Assembly: GCF_030317035.1 (NCBI RefSeq)
Contig: NZ_JASZYK010000001.1
Coordinates: 1,178,001-1,242,000, forward strand
DNA length: 64,000 bases
Direction: 5' to 3'
DNA from: Variovorax sp. J22G73
Lineage (GTDB): Bacteria > Pseudomonadota > Gammaproteobacteria > Burkholderiales > Burkholderiaceae_C
In this document: positions 40,974-49,886 of the stretch, piece by piece
Layout of the letters: each line of letters starts with the position of its first letter
Numbering within the stretch: the stretch's first letter is position 1
Translations under genes and position numbers: made by a program
The notes under the pieces: model-generated
Told to the model about the DNA's origin: nothing
What the model saw: the letters and a program-made list of their open reading frames with translations, nothing else
Database searches by the model: none

Positions 40974-41635
40974 GCACCACGCCTGCCAGCCCCTCCGTGC
41001 CCTCCGCCCCTTCGGCTCCTTCCGTCGCCGAGGTGCTGCGCCCCCTGCGCACCGCCACCCACGCGCTGCACGAAGCACTCGACAGCCAGTTGCCCATCGC
41101 CCGCGAAGACGCTTCCCTGGCCGACTACGCCGCCCACCTGCGCGCGCTGCGCCCCTGGCTCGAATCGGTGCGCCACGCGCTGGCCGCCTCGGGCGATGCG
41201 GGCCTGGGCCGCGTGGCCCATCGCACCGAACGCCGCCTGGCGGCGCTCGCGCTCGACCTGGAAGACGCGGGCGCAGCGCCACCGGCCGCAACGCCTGGCA
41301 CCCGCCAGGGCCCCGACGCAGGCACCGATCCCTGGGCCGGCAAGGCCCGCGACCCCGCCTTCGCCTGGGGCCTGGCCTACGTGCTCGAAGGCTCGCAGCT
41401 GGGTGGCGCGTCGATGTTCAAGCGCCTGGGCCCGCGGCTGGCGCCGCACCCGATGCGCTACTTCCAGCCGATCGATGCGCCCGAGGGCCTGGCCGCGCAA
41501 TGGAAAGAGTTCGTGGTCCAGCTGGCCGCGGTGCTGCGCGACCCCGCCGCGGTGGCCGCGGCGCAGCGCGGCGCGGTGGCGGGTTTCGAGGCGCTGCTGC
41601 CGCGCTTCGGCCTGGCGGGGCGCCAGCCTGCATGA
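40970..41635 (+). CDS. bphO: Biliverdin-producing heme oxygenase
   Basis: A 221-residue heme oxygenase that opens heme to biliverdin, the chromophore of the bacteriophytochrome encoded next. The proximal heme His is expected at His34 (RTATHALHEALD). The distal helix is YVLEGSQLGGASMFKRLG with the conserved Gly pair. Starts on ATGA overlapping the response regulator stop. An Ala/Pro/Ser-rich N-terminal tail of about 20 residues precedes the fold. The 132-bp gap to the phytochrome gene holds no recognised signal. Confidence 0.92.
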   Translation: MSTTPASPSVPSAPSAPSVAEVLRPLRTATHALHEALDSQLPIAREDASLADYAAHLRALRPWLESVRHALAASGDAGLGRVAHRTERRLAALALDLEDAGAAPPAATPGTRQGPDAGTDPWAGKARDPAFAWGLAYVLEGSQLGGASMFKRLGPRLAPHPMRYFQPIDAPEGLAAQWKEFVVQLAAVLRDPAAVAAAQRGAVAGFEALLPRFGLAGRQPA

Positions 41636-41767
41636 CTGTAGGAAAGCGCCGACGAGGTGCCCGCGAGGCCGCGGGCATGATCGTTCGACCTGCTTGCAGA
41701 AGAACCCGAGCGCGCTGCACCCGCGACCACTGACCGCGCCGTTTGACCCCGCCCATTGACCGTGTCC

Positions 41768-44068
41768 ATGCCCACAACGATCACCGCCGACTCCCGCGCC
41801 ATCGCGCCCTTGCAGGTCGAGCTTTCCTCCTGCGACGTGGAGCCCATTCGCGTGCCCGGCTCGATCCAGCCGCACGGCCGCCTGCTGGTGCTGCAGCCCG
41901 ATTCGCTCGCGCTGGTCGCGTGGAGCGAGAACTGGCCCGACGCCCAGCTCGCCTCTGCGCAAGACGCGCTGCACGGCCTGTCGCTGGCCAGCTTGCCGGC
42001 TGTGCAGGCGAGCCACGCGGGCGGTTCCCCGGTGTCGCTGGGCGCCATCAGGCTGGGCGCGCGCGGTGAAATCGGCGAGGTGTTCGACGCCGCCGTGCAC
42101 CGCAGCGATCGGCACCTGATCGTCGAGTTCGAGCCTGCCTCGCCCACGGGCGGCAACGAGGCACCGATCTATTCGCTGGGCCGCATCTTCCTGCCTCAAC
42201 TGCAGGGCGCGGACACCGTGCCCGAGCTCGCCGCCCTGGCCGCGCGCGAGATGAAGCGGCTCACCGGCTTCGGCCGCTGCCTGGTCTACCGCTTCGATCC
42301 CGAGGGCCACGGCGAGGTGCTGGCCGAGGAGGCCGAGCCGGGCTACGACAGCTACGTCGGCCACCACTTTCCGGCGGCCGACATTCCGCAGCAGGCGCGC
42401 GCGCTGTACCTGGTGAATCACTTCCGCCTGATTGCCGACGCCAACTACCGGCCGGTGCGGCTGCGCGCGAACGACGCGTCGCTCACCGCGGCCGACATCG
42501 ACCTGTCGCAGGCGCAGCTGCGCAGCGTGTCGCCCATTCACCTCGAGTACATGCGCAACATGGGCACGCTGGCGTCCATGTCGGTGTCGATCGTGGTCGA
42601 CGGCCGGCTCTGGGGGCTGGTGTCGTGCCACGACCATGCGCCGCGCTTTCTCGACACCGGCACGCGGCTGGCCTGCGAGCACCTGGGCCAGCTGCTGTCG
42701 CTGCAGATCCAGTCGAAGGAAACCAACGGCGAGGTGGCCGAGCGGTTGGCGCTGCGCCAGCTCACGCTGCAGATCGTGTCGCACCTGGCCGAGAGCGACG
42801 CCACGCTGCAGCACCTGGTCTCCGAGGCCTCGTTGATGCTGCGCGTGATGCGCGCCACCGGTGCCGCCGTGGTGCTCGACGACGAGGTCTGGTCGGTGGG
42901 CGACGTGCCCGAGCGCGCGCAGGTGCAGGAGCTGGCCGGCTGGATCGCGGGGCTGGGCGTGGACGTGTACGAAAGCGACGCGCTCGCCACGCACTTTGCG
43001 CCGGCCCAGGCCTTTCACGACCGCGCGGCGGGCGTGCTGGCCATTTCCATTTCGCAGGTGCACCGCCACCTCATCCTCTGGTTCCGCCCGGAAATCGTGC
43101 GCACCGTGCGCTGGGCGGGCGACCCGCACAAGCCCATGGGCGGCGAGGGCGGCCGCATTCACCCGCGGCTGAGCTTCCAGAGCTGGGTCGAGAACATCCG
43201 CGGGCATTCGCGCGCGTGGACGCCGGCCGAGACCGGCGCGGCCGGCGAGCTGCGCCAGGCGCTCATCGGCGTGGTGCTGCGCCGGGCCGAGGAACTGGCC
43301 GCGGTGGCCACCGAGCTGGGCCGCGTCAACAAGGAACTGGAGGCGTTTTCGTACACGGTGTCGCACGACCTGCGCGCGCCCATGCGCCACATCGCGGGCT
43401 ACGTGGACCTGGTGGCGCAGACCGAAGGCAAGCAGCTCAGCGAGCGGGCGCATCGCTACCTGGCGCACGTGAAGGACGCGGCCGCGTTCGCGGGGCAGAT
43501 GGTCGATGCGCTGCTCGACTTCTCGCGCATGGGCCGCTCCGCGCTCAAGCAGCGCCCGGTCGACACGGCCTCGCTGGTCGAAGGGCTGGTGCGCGAGCTG
43601 CGGCGGCTGGAGCCGCAGCGCAACATCGAGTGGCAGGTGGAGCCCGACCTGCCCACGCTTTACGCCGACCCGCTGCTGCTGCAGGTGGCGGTGCGCAACC
43701 TGCTGGCGAACGCGGTCAAGTACTCGCGCACGCGCAGCCCGGCGCGCATCGCGGTGCGCGCGGTGCGCAACGAGCTGGGCGAGGGGCTGGAGGTGCAGGA
43801 CAACGGCGTGGGCTTCCAGATGAAGTACGTCGACAAGCTGTTCGGCGTGTTCCAGCGCCTGCACCAGGCCGAAGATTTCGAAGGCACGGGCATCGGCCTG
43901 GCCAGTGTGAAGCGGATCGTGGAGCGCCATGGCGGCACGGTCCAGGCCCAGGGGGAGGTGAACGTCGGTGCGAGCTTCGGCTTCGTGCTGCCACTCGTTC
44001 CCCAGGAAACCATTGAAAAGACGGCATCGGCGCAATCGCCGGCCGCGAACGGAGAAGGACATGCTTAA
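41768..44068 (+). CDS. bphP: Bacteriophytochrome sensor histidine kinase
   Basis: A 766-residue red/far-red photoreceptor. Biliverdin-binding Cys22 is in SSCDVEPIRVPGSIQPHG, the usual N-terminal position; a PAS domain (about 15-125), GAF domain (about 140-310) with the conserved DIP in FPAADIPQQARALY, and PHY domain (about 325-505) follow. The kinase has the phospho-accepting His533 in YTVSHDLRAPMRH, the N box NLLANAVKYS, and G boxes DNGVGF and GTGIGLASVKRIV. Start: ATG at 41768 aligns with known N-termini; a GTG at 41762 and TTG at 41756 are in frame. The end overlaps the next gene by 8 nt (ATGCTTAA). Confidence 0.95.
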   Translation: MPTTITADSRAIAPLQVELSSCDVEPIRVPGSIQPHGRLLVLQPDSLALVAWSENWPDAQLASAQDALHGLSLASLPAVQASHAGGSPVSLGAIRLGARGEIGEVFDAAVHRSDRHLIVEFEPASPTGGNEAPIYSLGRIFLPQLQGADTVPELAALAAREMKRLTGFGRCLVYRFDPEGHGEVLAEEAEPGYDSYVGHHFPAADIPQQARALYLVNHFRLIADANYRPVRLRANDASLTAADIDLSQAQLRSVSPIHLEYMRNMGTLASMSVSIVVDGRLWGLVSCHDHAPRFLDTGTRLACEHLGQLLSLQIQSKETNGEVAERLALRQLTLQIVSHLAESDATLQHLVSEASLMLRVMRATGAAVVLDDEVWSVGDVPERAQVQELAGWIAGLGVDVYESDALATHFAPAQAFHDRAAGVLAISISQVHRHLILWFRPEIVRTVRWAGDPHKPMGGEGGRIHPRLSFQSWVENIRGHSRAWTPAETGAAGELRQALIGVVLRRAEELAAVATELGRVNKELEAFSYTVSHDLRAPMRHIAGYVDLVAQTEGKQLSERAHRYLAHVKDAAAFAGQMVDALLDFSRMGRSALKQRPVDTASLVEGLVRELRRLEPQRNIEWQVEPDLPTLYADPLLLQVAVRNLLANAVKYSRTRSPARIAVRAVRNELGEGLEVQDNGVGFQMKYVDKLFGVFQRLHQAEDFEGTGIGLASVKRIVERHGGTVQAQGEVNVGASFGFVLPLVPQETIEKTASAQSPAANGEGHA

Positions 44069-44519
44069 GCCGATCCTGCTCGTCGAAGACGACAAGCGCG
44101 ACCTCGAACTCACCCTGATCGCGCTGGAACGCAGCCAGCTCGCCAACGATGTGGTGGTGCTGCGCGACGGCGCGCAGGCGCTCGAGTACCTGCTGCGCCA
44201 GGGCGAGCACGCCGACCGCGACGAGGGCAACCCGGCGGTGATCCTGCTCGACCTGAAGCTGCCCAAGGTCACGGGCCTGGAGGTGCTGGAAGAAGTGCGT
44301 CGCAACGCGTCGCTGCGCAGCATTCCGGTGGTGATGCTCACGTCGTCGCAGGAAGAGTCGGACGTGCTGCAGAGCTACGAGCTGGGCGTGAACGCCTACG
44401 TGGTGAAACCGGTGGCTTTCGACCGTTTCGTCTCGGCCATCGCCGAGCTCGGTGTGTTCTGGGCGGTGCTGAACGAGCCGCCGCCAGGCTCGTTGAAGGC
44501 AGCGCGCAAGCATGAGTAG
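44061..44519 (+). CDS. Single-domain response regulator (Rcp1-like)
   Basis: A 152-residue receiver: Asp10/11 pocket, phosphoacceptor Asp64 (ILLDLKLPKVTGLEVL), Thr94 and Lys116 (VVKPVAF). The GQRDA-type spacing and length are those of phytochrome response regulators such as Rcp1. GGAGAAGGAC precedes the ATG at 44061, which overlaps the bphP stop by 8 nt; its own stop overlaps the hybrid kinase start by 8 nt. This strongly suggests coupled translation with both kinases. Confidence 0.93.
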   Translation: MLKPILLVEDDKRDLELTLIALERSQLANDVVVLRDGAQALEYLLRQGEHADRDEGNPAVILLDLKLPKVTGLEVLEEVRRNASLRSIPVVMLTSSQEESDVLQSYELGVNAYVVKPVAFDRFVSAIAELGVFWAVLNEPPPGSLKAARKHE

Positions 44520-47154
44520 CCAGGGCGGCGTTTCAGCCGCGACACCTCTTGCCGTGGCGCCCCCCGCCGCGACACCGCCCGCAGAAGTTTCAGTGGCGGC
44601 TCCCTCGGCCTTGCCCGTGGCCGCCGCGCCGAACGTGCTCATCCTGGAAGACTCCCGCTTCGACGTCGAGCTGCTGACCGAGGCGCTGTCCCATGCCTTG
44701 CCCACCGCCCGCACGCGGGTGGTGCGCGACGAGCCGGGCTTCGTGCAGGCGCTGGAAGACGGGCAGAAAGAATTGCCGAAAGACGGGCTGGGCAGCGGCT
44801 ACGCGCTCATCCTGTCCGACTTCGAATTGCCCGGTTTCTCGGGCGCGCACGCGCTGGAGCTGGCACGGCAAATGGCGCCGCAGACGCCCTTCATCTTCGT
44901 CTCGGGCGTCATCGGCGAAGACAACGCGGCGGAGCTGCTGAAAAGCGGCGCCACCGACTACGTGAGCAAGGGCCGCCTCGCGCGCCTGCCGGTGGTGGTG
45001 GAGCGCGCGCTGAAGGAAACGGCCGAGCGCAACGCCAAGGCGCTCGCCGAGCAGCGGCTGCTGGCGGCCAACGCCGCCATCCTGGAGGCCGAGTCGCGCC
45101 GCCTGGCGCTGATGGAGCTGGCCGACCGCATCCGCGACATCGACGACCCCGGCGAAATTGCCTACGTCGCTTCCGAGATGCTGGGGCGCCGGCTGAACGT
45201 CGACCGCGCCGGCTACGGCCTGGTGGACACCGACGCCGAAACCATCGCCATCGAGCGCGACTGGACCGCGCCCGGCGTGTCCAGCCTGGCGGGCATGCTT
45301 CGCTTTCGCGACTACGGCAGCTACATCGAGGACCTGAAGCGCGGCGTGACCGTGGTGTTTGCCGATGCCCACGTGGACGAGCGCACGCGCGACAACGCCG
45401 ACGCGCTGGTGGCCATCACCGCGCGCGCGGCCGTCAACATGCCGCTCACCGAACGTGGCGGGCTGGTCGGCCTGCTGTACCTCAACCACGGGCAGGAGCG
45501 CCCCTGGTCGAAGGACGAGATCGACTTCATGCGCGAAGTGGGCGAGCGCGTGCGCTCGGCCGTGTCGCGGCGCGAGGCGCAGATCGAGCTGCGGGCGCTG
45601 GCCGACTCGCTGGAACTGCAGGTCGAGGCCCGCACCTACGAGCGCGACCGCACCTGGGCGCTGAGCCAGGACCTGCTGGGCGTGGCCAACCTCGACGGCT
45701 TCTTCGTCAGCGTGAACCCGGCCTGGGAGGCCGTGCTGGGCTGGAGCGCGGAAGAGATCCGCGCCATGCCGTTTCGCGGCCTGGTGCATGCCGACGACGT
45801 GGCGGGCACCGAGGCCGAGCTGGCGCGCCTGCTCGCGGGCGCGCGCACCACGGGCTTCGAGAACCGCTACCGCACCAAGGACGGCAGCTACCGCTGGCTC
45901 TCGTGGACCGCGGTGCCCGACAACGGCCTGATGTACACGGCCGCGCGCGACATCACCGAGCAGAAGGAGCGCGAGGCCGAGCTGGACGACGCGCGCGAGC
46001 AGCTGCGCCAGAGCCAGAAGCTCGAAGCCGTGGGCCAGCTCACGGGCGGCCTGGCGCACGACTTCAACAACCTGCTGGCCGCCATCAGCGGCAGCCTGGA
46101 GCTGATGCACCGGCGCGGGCTGGAGGGAAAGCCGGCCGACATGGAGCGCTACATCGGCGTGGCGCAGGGCGCGGTGAAGCGCGCGGCCGCGCTCACGCAC
46201 CGGCTGCTGGCCTTCTCGCGCCGCCAGACGCTGGAGCCCAAGCCCATCAACGCCAACCGGCTGGTGAGCGACATGGAAGAGCTGCTGCGCCGCACGCTGG
46301 GCCCGCACATCGAGCTGGAGAACGTGGCCGCGGTCGGGCTGTGGAACGTGCACGCCGACCCCGGGCAGCTGGAGAACGCGCTGCTCAACCTGTGCATCAA
46401 CGCGCGCGACGCCATGCCCGAGGGCGGCAAGCTGGTGGTGGAAACCGCCAACCGCTGGATCGACGCGCGCACCGCGCGCGGGCGCGACCTGCCGATGGGG
46501 CAGTACGTGTCGCTCACCGTGAGCGACAACGGCGTGGGCATGCCGCCCGAAGTGGTGGCGCGCGCCTTCGACCCCTTTTTCACCACCAAGCCCATCGGCA
46601 TGGGCACGGGGCTGGGGTTGTCGATGATCTACGGCTTCGCCAAGCAGTCGGGCGGGCAGGTGCGCATCTACTCCGAAGTGGGCACCGGCACGTCGGTGAG
46701 CATCTACCTGCCACGCCACGACCGGCAGGAAGAGGTGGCCTCCGCGCCCGCCGAGGCGTCGCTGGCGCCGCGCGCCGACCAGGGCGACACCGTGCTGGTG
46801 GTCGACGACGAGCCGGCGCTGCGCATGATCATCGTGGAGGTGATGCAGGGGCTGGGCTACGCCACGCTGGAGGCCGGCGACGGCGCCGAGGCGCTGCGCA
46901 TCCTGCAGGCGCCGCGCCAGCGCATCGACCTGCTGGTGAGCGACGTGGGCCTGCCCGGCGGCATGAACGGGCGCCAGGTGGCCGACGCGGCGCGCACCGC
47001 GCGACCGGGGCTGAAGGTGCTGTTCATCACCGGCTATGCCGAGAACGCGGTGCTCAGCCACGGCCACCTCGACCCCGGCATGCACGTGATGACCAAGCCC
47101 TTCGAGATGGACGTGCTGGCGCGGCGGGTGAAGCAGCTCATCGAGAGCCGGTAG
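44512..47154 (+). CDS. Hybrid sensor histidine kinase/response regulator (REC-GAF-PAS-HK-REC)
   Basis: An 880-residue protein. An Ala/Pro-rich tail (1-38) precedes receiver 1 (about 40-165; Asp103), then a GAF domain (about 190-350), a PAS domain with PAC (about 375-490; NVDGFF-type start, RYRTKDGSYRWLSW), a kinase with His516 (GGLAHDFNNLLAAISG, HWE-like/NtrB-type H box), ATP-binding NLCINARDAMPEGG, DNGVGMP and GTGLGLSMIYGFAKQSGG, and receiver 2 (Asp811, about 760-880). The first receiver would accept phosphate from the phytochrome and pass the signal to its own kinase. It ends the operon before a terminator. Confidence 0.93.
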   Translation: MSSQGGVSAATPLAVAPPAATPPAEVSVAAPSALPVAAAPNVLILEDSRFDVELLTEALSHALPTARTRVVRDEPGFVQALEDGQKELPKDGLGSGYALILSDFELPGFSGAHALELARQMAPQTPFIFVSGVIGEDNAAELLKSGATDYVSKGRLARLPVVVERALKETAERNAKALAEQRLLAANAAILEAESRRLALMELADRIRDIDDPGEIAYVASEMLGRRLNVDRAGYGLVDTDAETIAIERDWTAPGVSSLAGMLRFRDYGSYIEDLKRGVTVVFADAHVDERTRDNADALVAITARAAVNMPLTERGGLVGLLYLNHGQERPWSKDEIDFMREVGERVRSAVSRREAQIELRALADSLELQVEARTYERDRTWALSQDLLGVANLDGFFVSVNPAWEAVLGWSAEEIRAMPFRGLVHADDVAGTEAELARLLAGARTTGFENRYRTKDGSYRWLSWTAVPDNGLMYTAARDITEQKEREAELDDAREQLRQSQKLEAVGQLTGGLAHDFNNLLAAISGSLELMHRRGLEGKPADMERYIGVAQGAVKRAAALTHRLLAFSRRQTLEPKPINANRLVSDMEELLRRTLGPHIELENVAAVGLWNVHADPGQLENALLNLCINARDAMPEGGKLVVETANRWIDARTARGRDLPMGQYVSLTVSDNGVGMPPEVVARAFDPFFTTKPIGMGTGLGLSMIYGFAKQSGGQVRIYSEVGTGTSVSIYLPRHDRQEEVASAPAEASLAPRADQGDTVLVVDDEPALRMIIVEVMQGLGYATLEAGDGAEALRILQAPRQRIDLLVSDVGLPGGMNGRQVADAARTARPGLKVLFITGYAENAVLSHGHLDPGMHVMTKPFEMDVLARRVKQLIESR

Positions 47155-47210
47155 CCGGGGGCCGCGAAGCGCGGCATCTAGCACCCGAAGCTGAAGGAAT
47201 CCCGAAGAAA

Positions 47211-47236
47211 CGGCGGCTGCGAGCCGCCGGATTTTC
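47211..47236 (+). terminator. Rho-independent terminator of the phytochrome operon
   Basis: CGGCGGCT-GCG-AGCCGCCG, an 8-bp stem with a 3-nt loop, followed by GATTTTC. The T-run is short but the stem is strong. Confidence 0.7.
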
Positions 47237-47303
47237 AGCAGGTCTTCATGCTGGCGCTTCACCATGCGGTGTTCCTCAACACCCATGGACCCGCGCCAAG
47301 CCG

Positions 47304-48224
47304 ATGAAGCTCTTCGACGCACGCCCACGTCTTTTCACCGGGCCGTCCCGGCAGGTCGGGCACTTCCGCTCGCCCGAAGCCCGGTCGGCGCTGCTCGACG
47401 CCTACGCCCGCATGCTCGCGCGCTGGCCGGTGCCGTACCGCAGCAGCTATGTGGAAACGCGCTACGGCCGCGCGCACGTGCTGGCCTCGGGCCCGGCCTA
47501 TGCGCCGCCCGTGGTGCTGCTGCACGGCGGAGGCGGCAACGCCACGGCGTGGATCCACCTGGTCGAGCGGCTGTCGCAGGCACTGCAGGTGTACGCGGTC
47601 GATGTCATCGGCGACGCGGGGCGCACCGAGGGGCGTCGGCCCTCGTCGGAAGACGCGTACTGCAACTGGCTGGACGACGTGCTCGTCGGCATCGGCCGCC
47701 CGAAGGTGGGGCTGTGCGGCGCCTCGTTCGGCGGCTGGCTCGCGGCGGCCTACCTGCGCCAGACCTCGCGGCGCGCCGCCCGGCTGGCGCTGCTGGCGCC
47801 ACCCAACCTTGCGTCGCAGCGTGTCGGCCATGCGTGGCGCGCGGGCATGGCGGCGATGTTCCCCAGCGAACGCACGGTGCGCGGGCTGCGCAGCCTGCTG
47901 AGCTCGCCAGCGGCGCCGCCCGCGCCGGCCTGGGTGCTGGACGACGCGCTGGTGCGCGTTCGCTGCCAGCGCGGCCATCCGCAGCCGCCCGGGCGCATGA
48001 GCGACGCCGACCTGCGCGTGCTGCCGCGCCACACGCTGCTGATGCTCGGCGGCGACGAGGCGCTGTACGACCCCATGCACGCCTGGTCGCGCGTGCAGGC
48101 GCAGGCGCCGCATGTGCAGGTGGAGCTGGTGACCGACGCGGGCCACCTGCTCGAATGCGACCAGCCGGCCAAGGTGGGCGACGCGCTGGTGGCGTTCTTT
48201 CGGCAGGGTGGGTGGACGCTGTGA
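47304..48224 (+). CDS. Alpha/beta-fold hydrolase
   Basis: A 306-residue hydrolase from the ATG at 47304. The oxyanion region is LLHGGGGNAT, the nucleophile Ser141 lies in GASFGGW, an acidic residue is expected in LGGDEALYDP and the His281 in DAGHLLECDQP. It lies 150 bp after the phytochrome operon terminator and is probably transcribed alone. Family-level function only. No clear ribosome site, and the frame continues upstream through the terminator, which supports starting here. Confidence 0.83.
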   Translation: MKLFDARPRLFTGPSRQVGHFRSPEARSALLDAYARMLARWPVPYRSSYVETRYGRAHVLASGPAYAPPVVLLHGGGGNATAWIHLVERLSQALQVYAVDVIGDAGRTEGRRPSSEDAYCNWLDDVLVGIGRPKVGLCGASFGGWLAAAYLRQTSRRAARLALLAPPNLASQRVGHAWRAGMAAMFPSERTVRGLRSLLSSPAAPPAPAWVLDDALVRVRCQRGHPQPPGRMSDADLRVLPRHTLLMLGGDEALYDPMHAWSRVQAQAPHVQVELVTDAGHLLECDQPAKVGDALVAFFRQGGWTL

Positions 48225-48288
48225 GGGGCGGGGTTCGGGGCTTGGTGCTCGGTGTTGTCGAACCCGCGCCTGACCCACGACAGCAGGT

Positions 48289-49134
48289 TCAGCGCGCCGT
48301 GAGCGGCTCCAGCCCGGTCTTCGCGATGGTGGGCGCCGCGGCGGGCGAGTTGAGGTAGCGAATCAGCTGCCGCGCGGCATCGGGCTGCTTCGACGCGGTG
48401 GCCACGCCGGCGGAGAACACCGTCACGCGCTGCACCTCGGCGGGCAGCGGGCCGATGTAGTCGATGCCCGCCACAGGCAACAGCTCGCTCACCTGCTGCA
48501 GCCCCAGCGCCGCGTCGCCGCGCGCCACCACGGTGCCCACGCGCTCGCTCAGGATGCGCTTGCTCTTCGGTTTCACCTGGTCTTCGATGCCCAGCGTCTT
48601 CAGCAGCTCGGTCTCGTAGTAGGTGCCGCTGGCGCTGGCCGAGTAGGCGATGGACGGCGCCGCGAGCAGCGTGCGCTTCAGCGCGGCCACGGTGCTGATG
48701 TCGGGCCGCGGCGCGCCCTTGCGCACCGCGAAGCCGATGGCCGACCGCACCAGGTCGACCTGGCTGCCGGGCAGCACCTTGCCCTGCGCCACCAGCGCGT
48801 CGAGCGCGGGGCGCGCGAGGATCACCACGTCGGCGGGTTCGTTGCGCGCGAGCCGGCTGGGAATGGAATCGTCGGCATTGCCCATGGAGGCGCCGTAGGC
48901 CGTCTTCACGCTGCGCCCGCTGCTGCGCTCGAACCCCGGGCGCAGGTCGTTGTAGGCGGCGGTGAAGCCGCCGGAGGTCATGACGTGGATGTCGGCCTTG
49001 TCAGGCGGAGGCGTGCCGGGGCTGCCGACGCCGGTGCAGCCGGCGAGGGCGAGGGCAGCGAGAAGGGGGAGCGCGGCGCGGCGCGTCAGCGTGCTCAAGG
49101 CGGCCAGGGTGGCCAGGGTGGTCGGGTGCTTCAT
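48289..49134 (-). CDS. ModA-like substrate-binding lipoprotein
   Basis: A 281-residue protein with a lipoprotein signal (lipobox LAGC, Cys33) and the type 2 periplasmic-binding fold of molybdate/sulfate-type receptors: IHVMTSGGFTAAYNDLRPGFERSSG, PADVVILARPALDALV, ALGLQQVSELLPVAGI. No modB or modC gene is near, so it is an orphan receptor or repurposed. Divergent from the Spy-like gene at 49350; the intergenic DNA holds a CpxR-like direct repeat and an inverted repeat that might serve both. Confidence 0.85.
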   Translation of the reverse strand: MKHPTTLATLAALSTLTRRAALPLLAALALAGCTGVGSPGTPPPDKADIHVMTSGGFTAAYNDLRPGFERSSGRSVKTAYGASMGNADDSIPSRLARNEPADVVILARPALDALVAQGKVLPGSQVDLVRSAIGFAVRKGAPRPDISTVAALKRTLLAAPSIAYSASASGTYYETELLKTLGIEDQVKPKSKRILSERVGTVVARGDAALGLQQVSELLPVAGIDYIGPLPAEVQRVTVFSAGVATASKQPDAARQLIRYLNSPAAAPTIAKTGLEPLTAR

Positions 49135-49235
49135 CGGTGCATGTCTCCAGCGGAAAGAGCCATTCTGGAAGCCGGGGCTGTCATTCAGCCTTCAGGAAGC
49201 TCGGGGTTAGTACCCAGCCGGCACAGCCGGTGCAT

Positions 49236-49255
49236 GTAAAGCCCGTTTGCTTTAC
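49236..49255. promoter_or_regulatory. Inverted repeat GTAAAGC/GCTTTAC
   Basis: GTAAAGC-CCGTTT-GCTTTAC, a perfect 7-bp inverted repeat with a 6-bp spacer. Its right arm overlaps the direct repeat at 49251. Candidate operator or RNA hairpin. Confidence 0.4.
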
Positions 49256-49266
49256 GCCGTGTTTAC
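49251..49266. promoter_or_regulatory. CpxR-like direct repeat upstream of the Spy-like gene
   Basis: TTTAC-GCCGTG-TTTAC; read on the other strand it is GTAAA-N6-GTAAA. CpxR of enterobacteria binds GTAAA-N5-GTAAA and controls cpxP and spy; here the spacer is 6 bp (11-bp period), as in other OmpR-family sites. It lies 83 bp before the start of a Spy/CpxP-like gene, fitting envelope-stress control. No cpxRA genes are in the window. Confidence 0.5.
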
Positions 49267-49349
49267 CCACGCGCAACGCGCTGTTCAGCCCGCGCGCCTG
49301 AAATGCATGCCGGCCCCTTGCGGCCATTCCATTTGAAAGACCCAGCATC

Positions 49350-49841
49350 ATGAAACACCCCCTGCCACGGTTCGCGCTCGCCGCGGCCCTGCTTGCTGTC
49401 AGCGGCTACAGCTTTGCGCAATTCGGTGGTGGTGGCGGCGGTGGCATGGGCGGCATGGGCGGTGGAAGGCGCGGCGCGCGGCCCGACACGTCTGCCAGCC
49501 CGCGCGGCGACAACCTCTCCACGCCCGCCACCGCCGCGGGCAAGGTGCGCGACAAGCTCTACGACCTGCGGCTGCAACTGATGATCGAGCCCGCGCAGTC
49601 CGCGGCGTGGGACCGCTTCGCCGATGCGGTGTGGGACACGGTCGGCCACGGCGGCATGGCCAGCGCGCCGCCTGCGGACGACCAGACGGCCGTGCAGTTC
49701 GTGGAGCAGCGCGTGGCGCTGGCGCAGGACCGCACGCGGCGCATGCAGGCGGTGGGCGATGCGTTGTCGGCGCTCTACGAGACCATGACGCCCGAGCAGC
49801 GGCACATCGCCGACCAGAACCTGCCGGCGGTCATTCCCTGA
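49350..49841 (+). CDS. Spy/CpxP-like periplasmic LTXXQ-type protein
   Basis: A 163-residue protein: signal peptide ending SGYSFAQ (about 1-24), a Gly/Met-rich linker (FGGGGGGGMGGMGGG), then an all-helical domain with LYDLRLQLMIEPAQSAAWDRF and the C-terminal LYETMTPEQRHIADQNL, a degenerate LTxxQ motif. Spy-family proteins are periplasmic chaperones that also sense envelope stress. The CpxR-like box upstream fits. Confidence 0.8.
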   Translation: MKHPLPRFALAAALLAVSGYSFAQFGGGGGGGMGGMGGGRRGARPDTSASPRGDNLSTPATAAGKVRDKLYDLRLQLMIEPAQSAAWDRFADAVWDTVGHGGMASAPPADDQTAVQFVEQRVALAQDRTRRMQAVGDALSALYETMTPEQRHIADQNLPAVIP

Positions 49842-49886
49842 GTTCGCGCCGCGCGGGCGGATGGGGCCTCAAGGGCCCTCAAGGGC

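Noticed and set aside
40805..44341. An 1178-codon minus-strand frame over the heme oxygenase and phytochrome genes
   Set aside because: Same reason: composition of a GC shadow, no domain, and the opposite strand carries well-supported genes.
44590..47328. A 912-codon minus-strand frame over the hybrid kinase
   Set aside because: No recognisable motif, biased composition, and full conflict with a clear REC-GAF-PAS-HK-REC protein.
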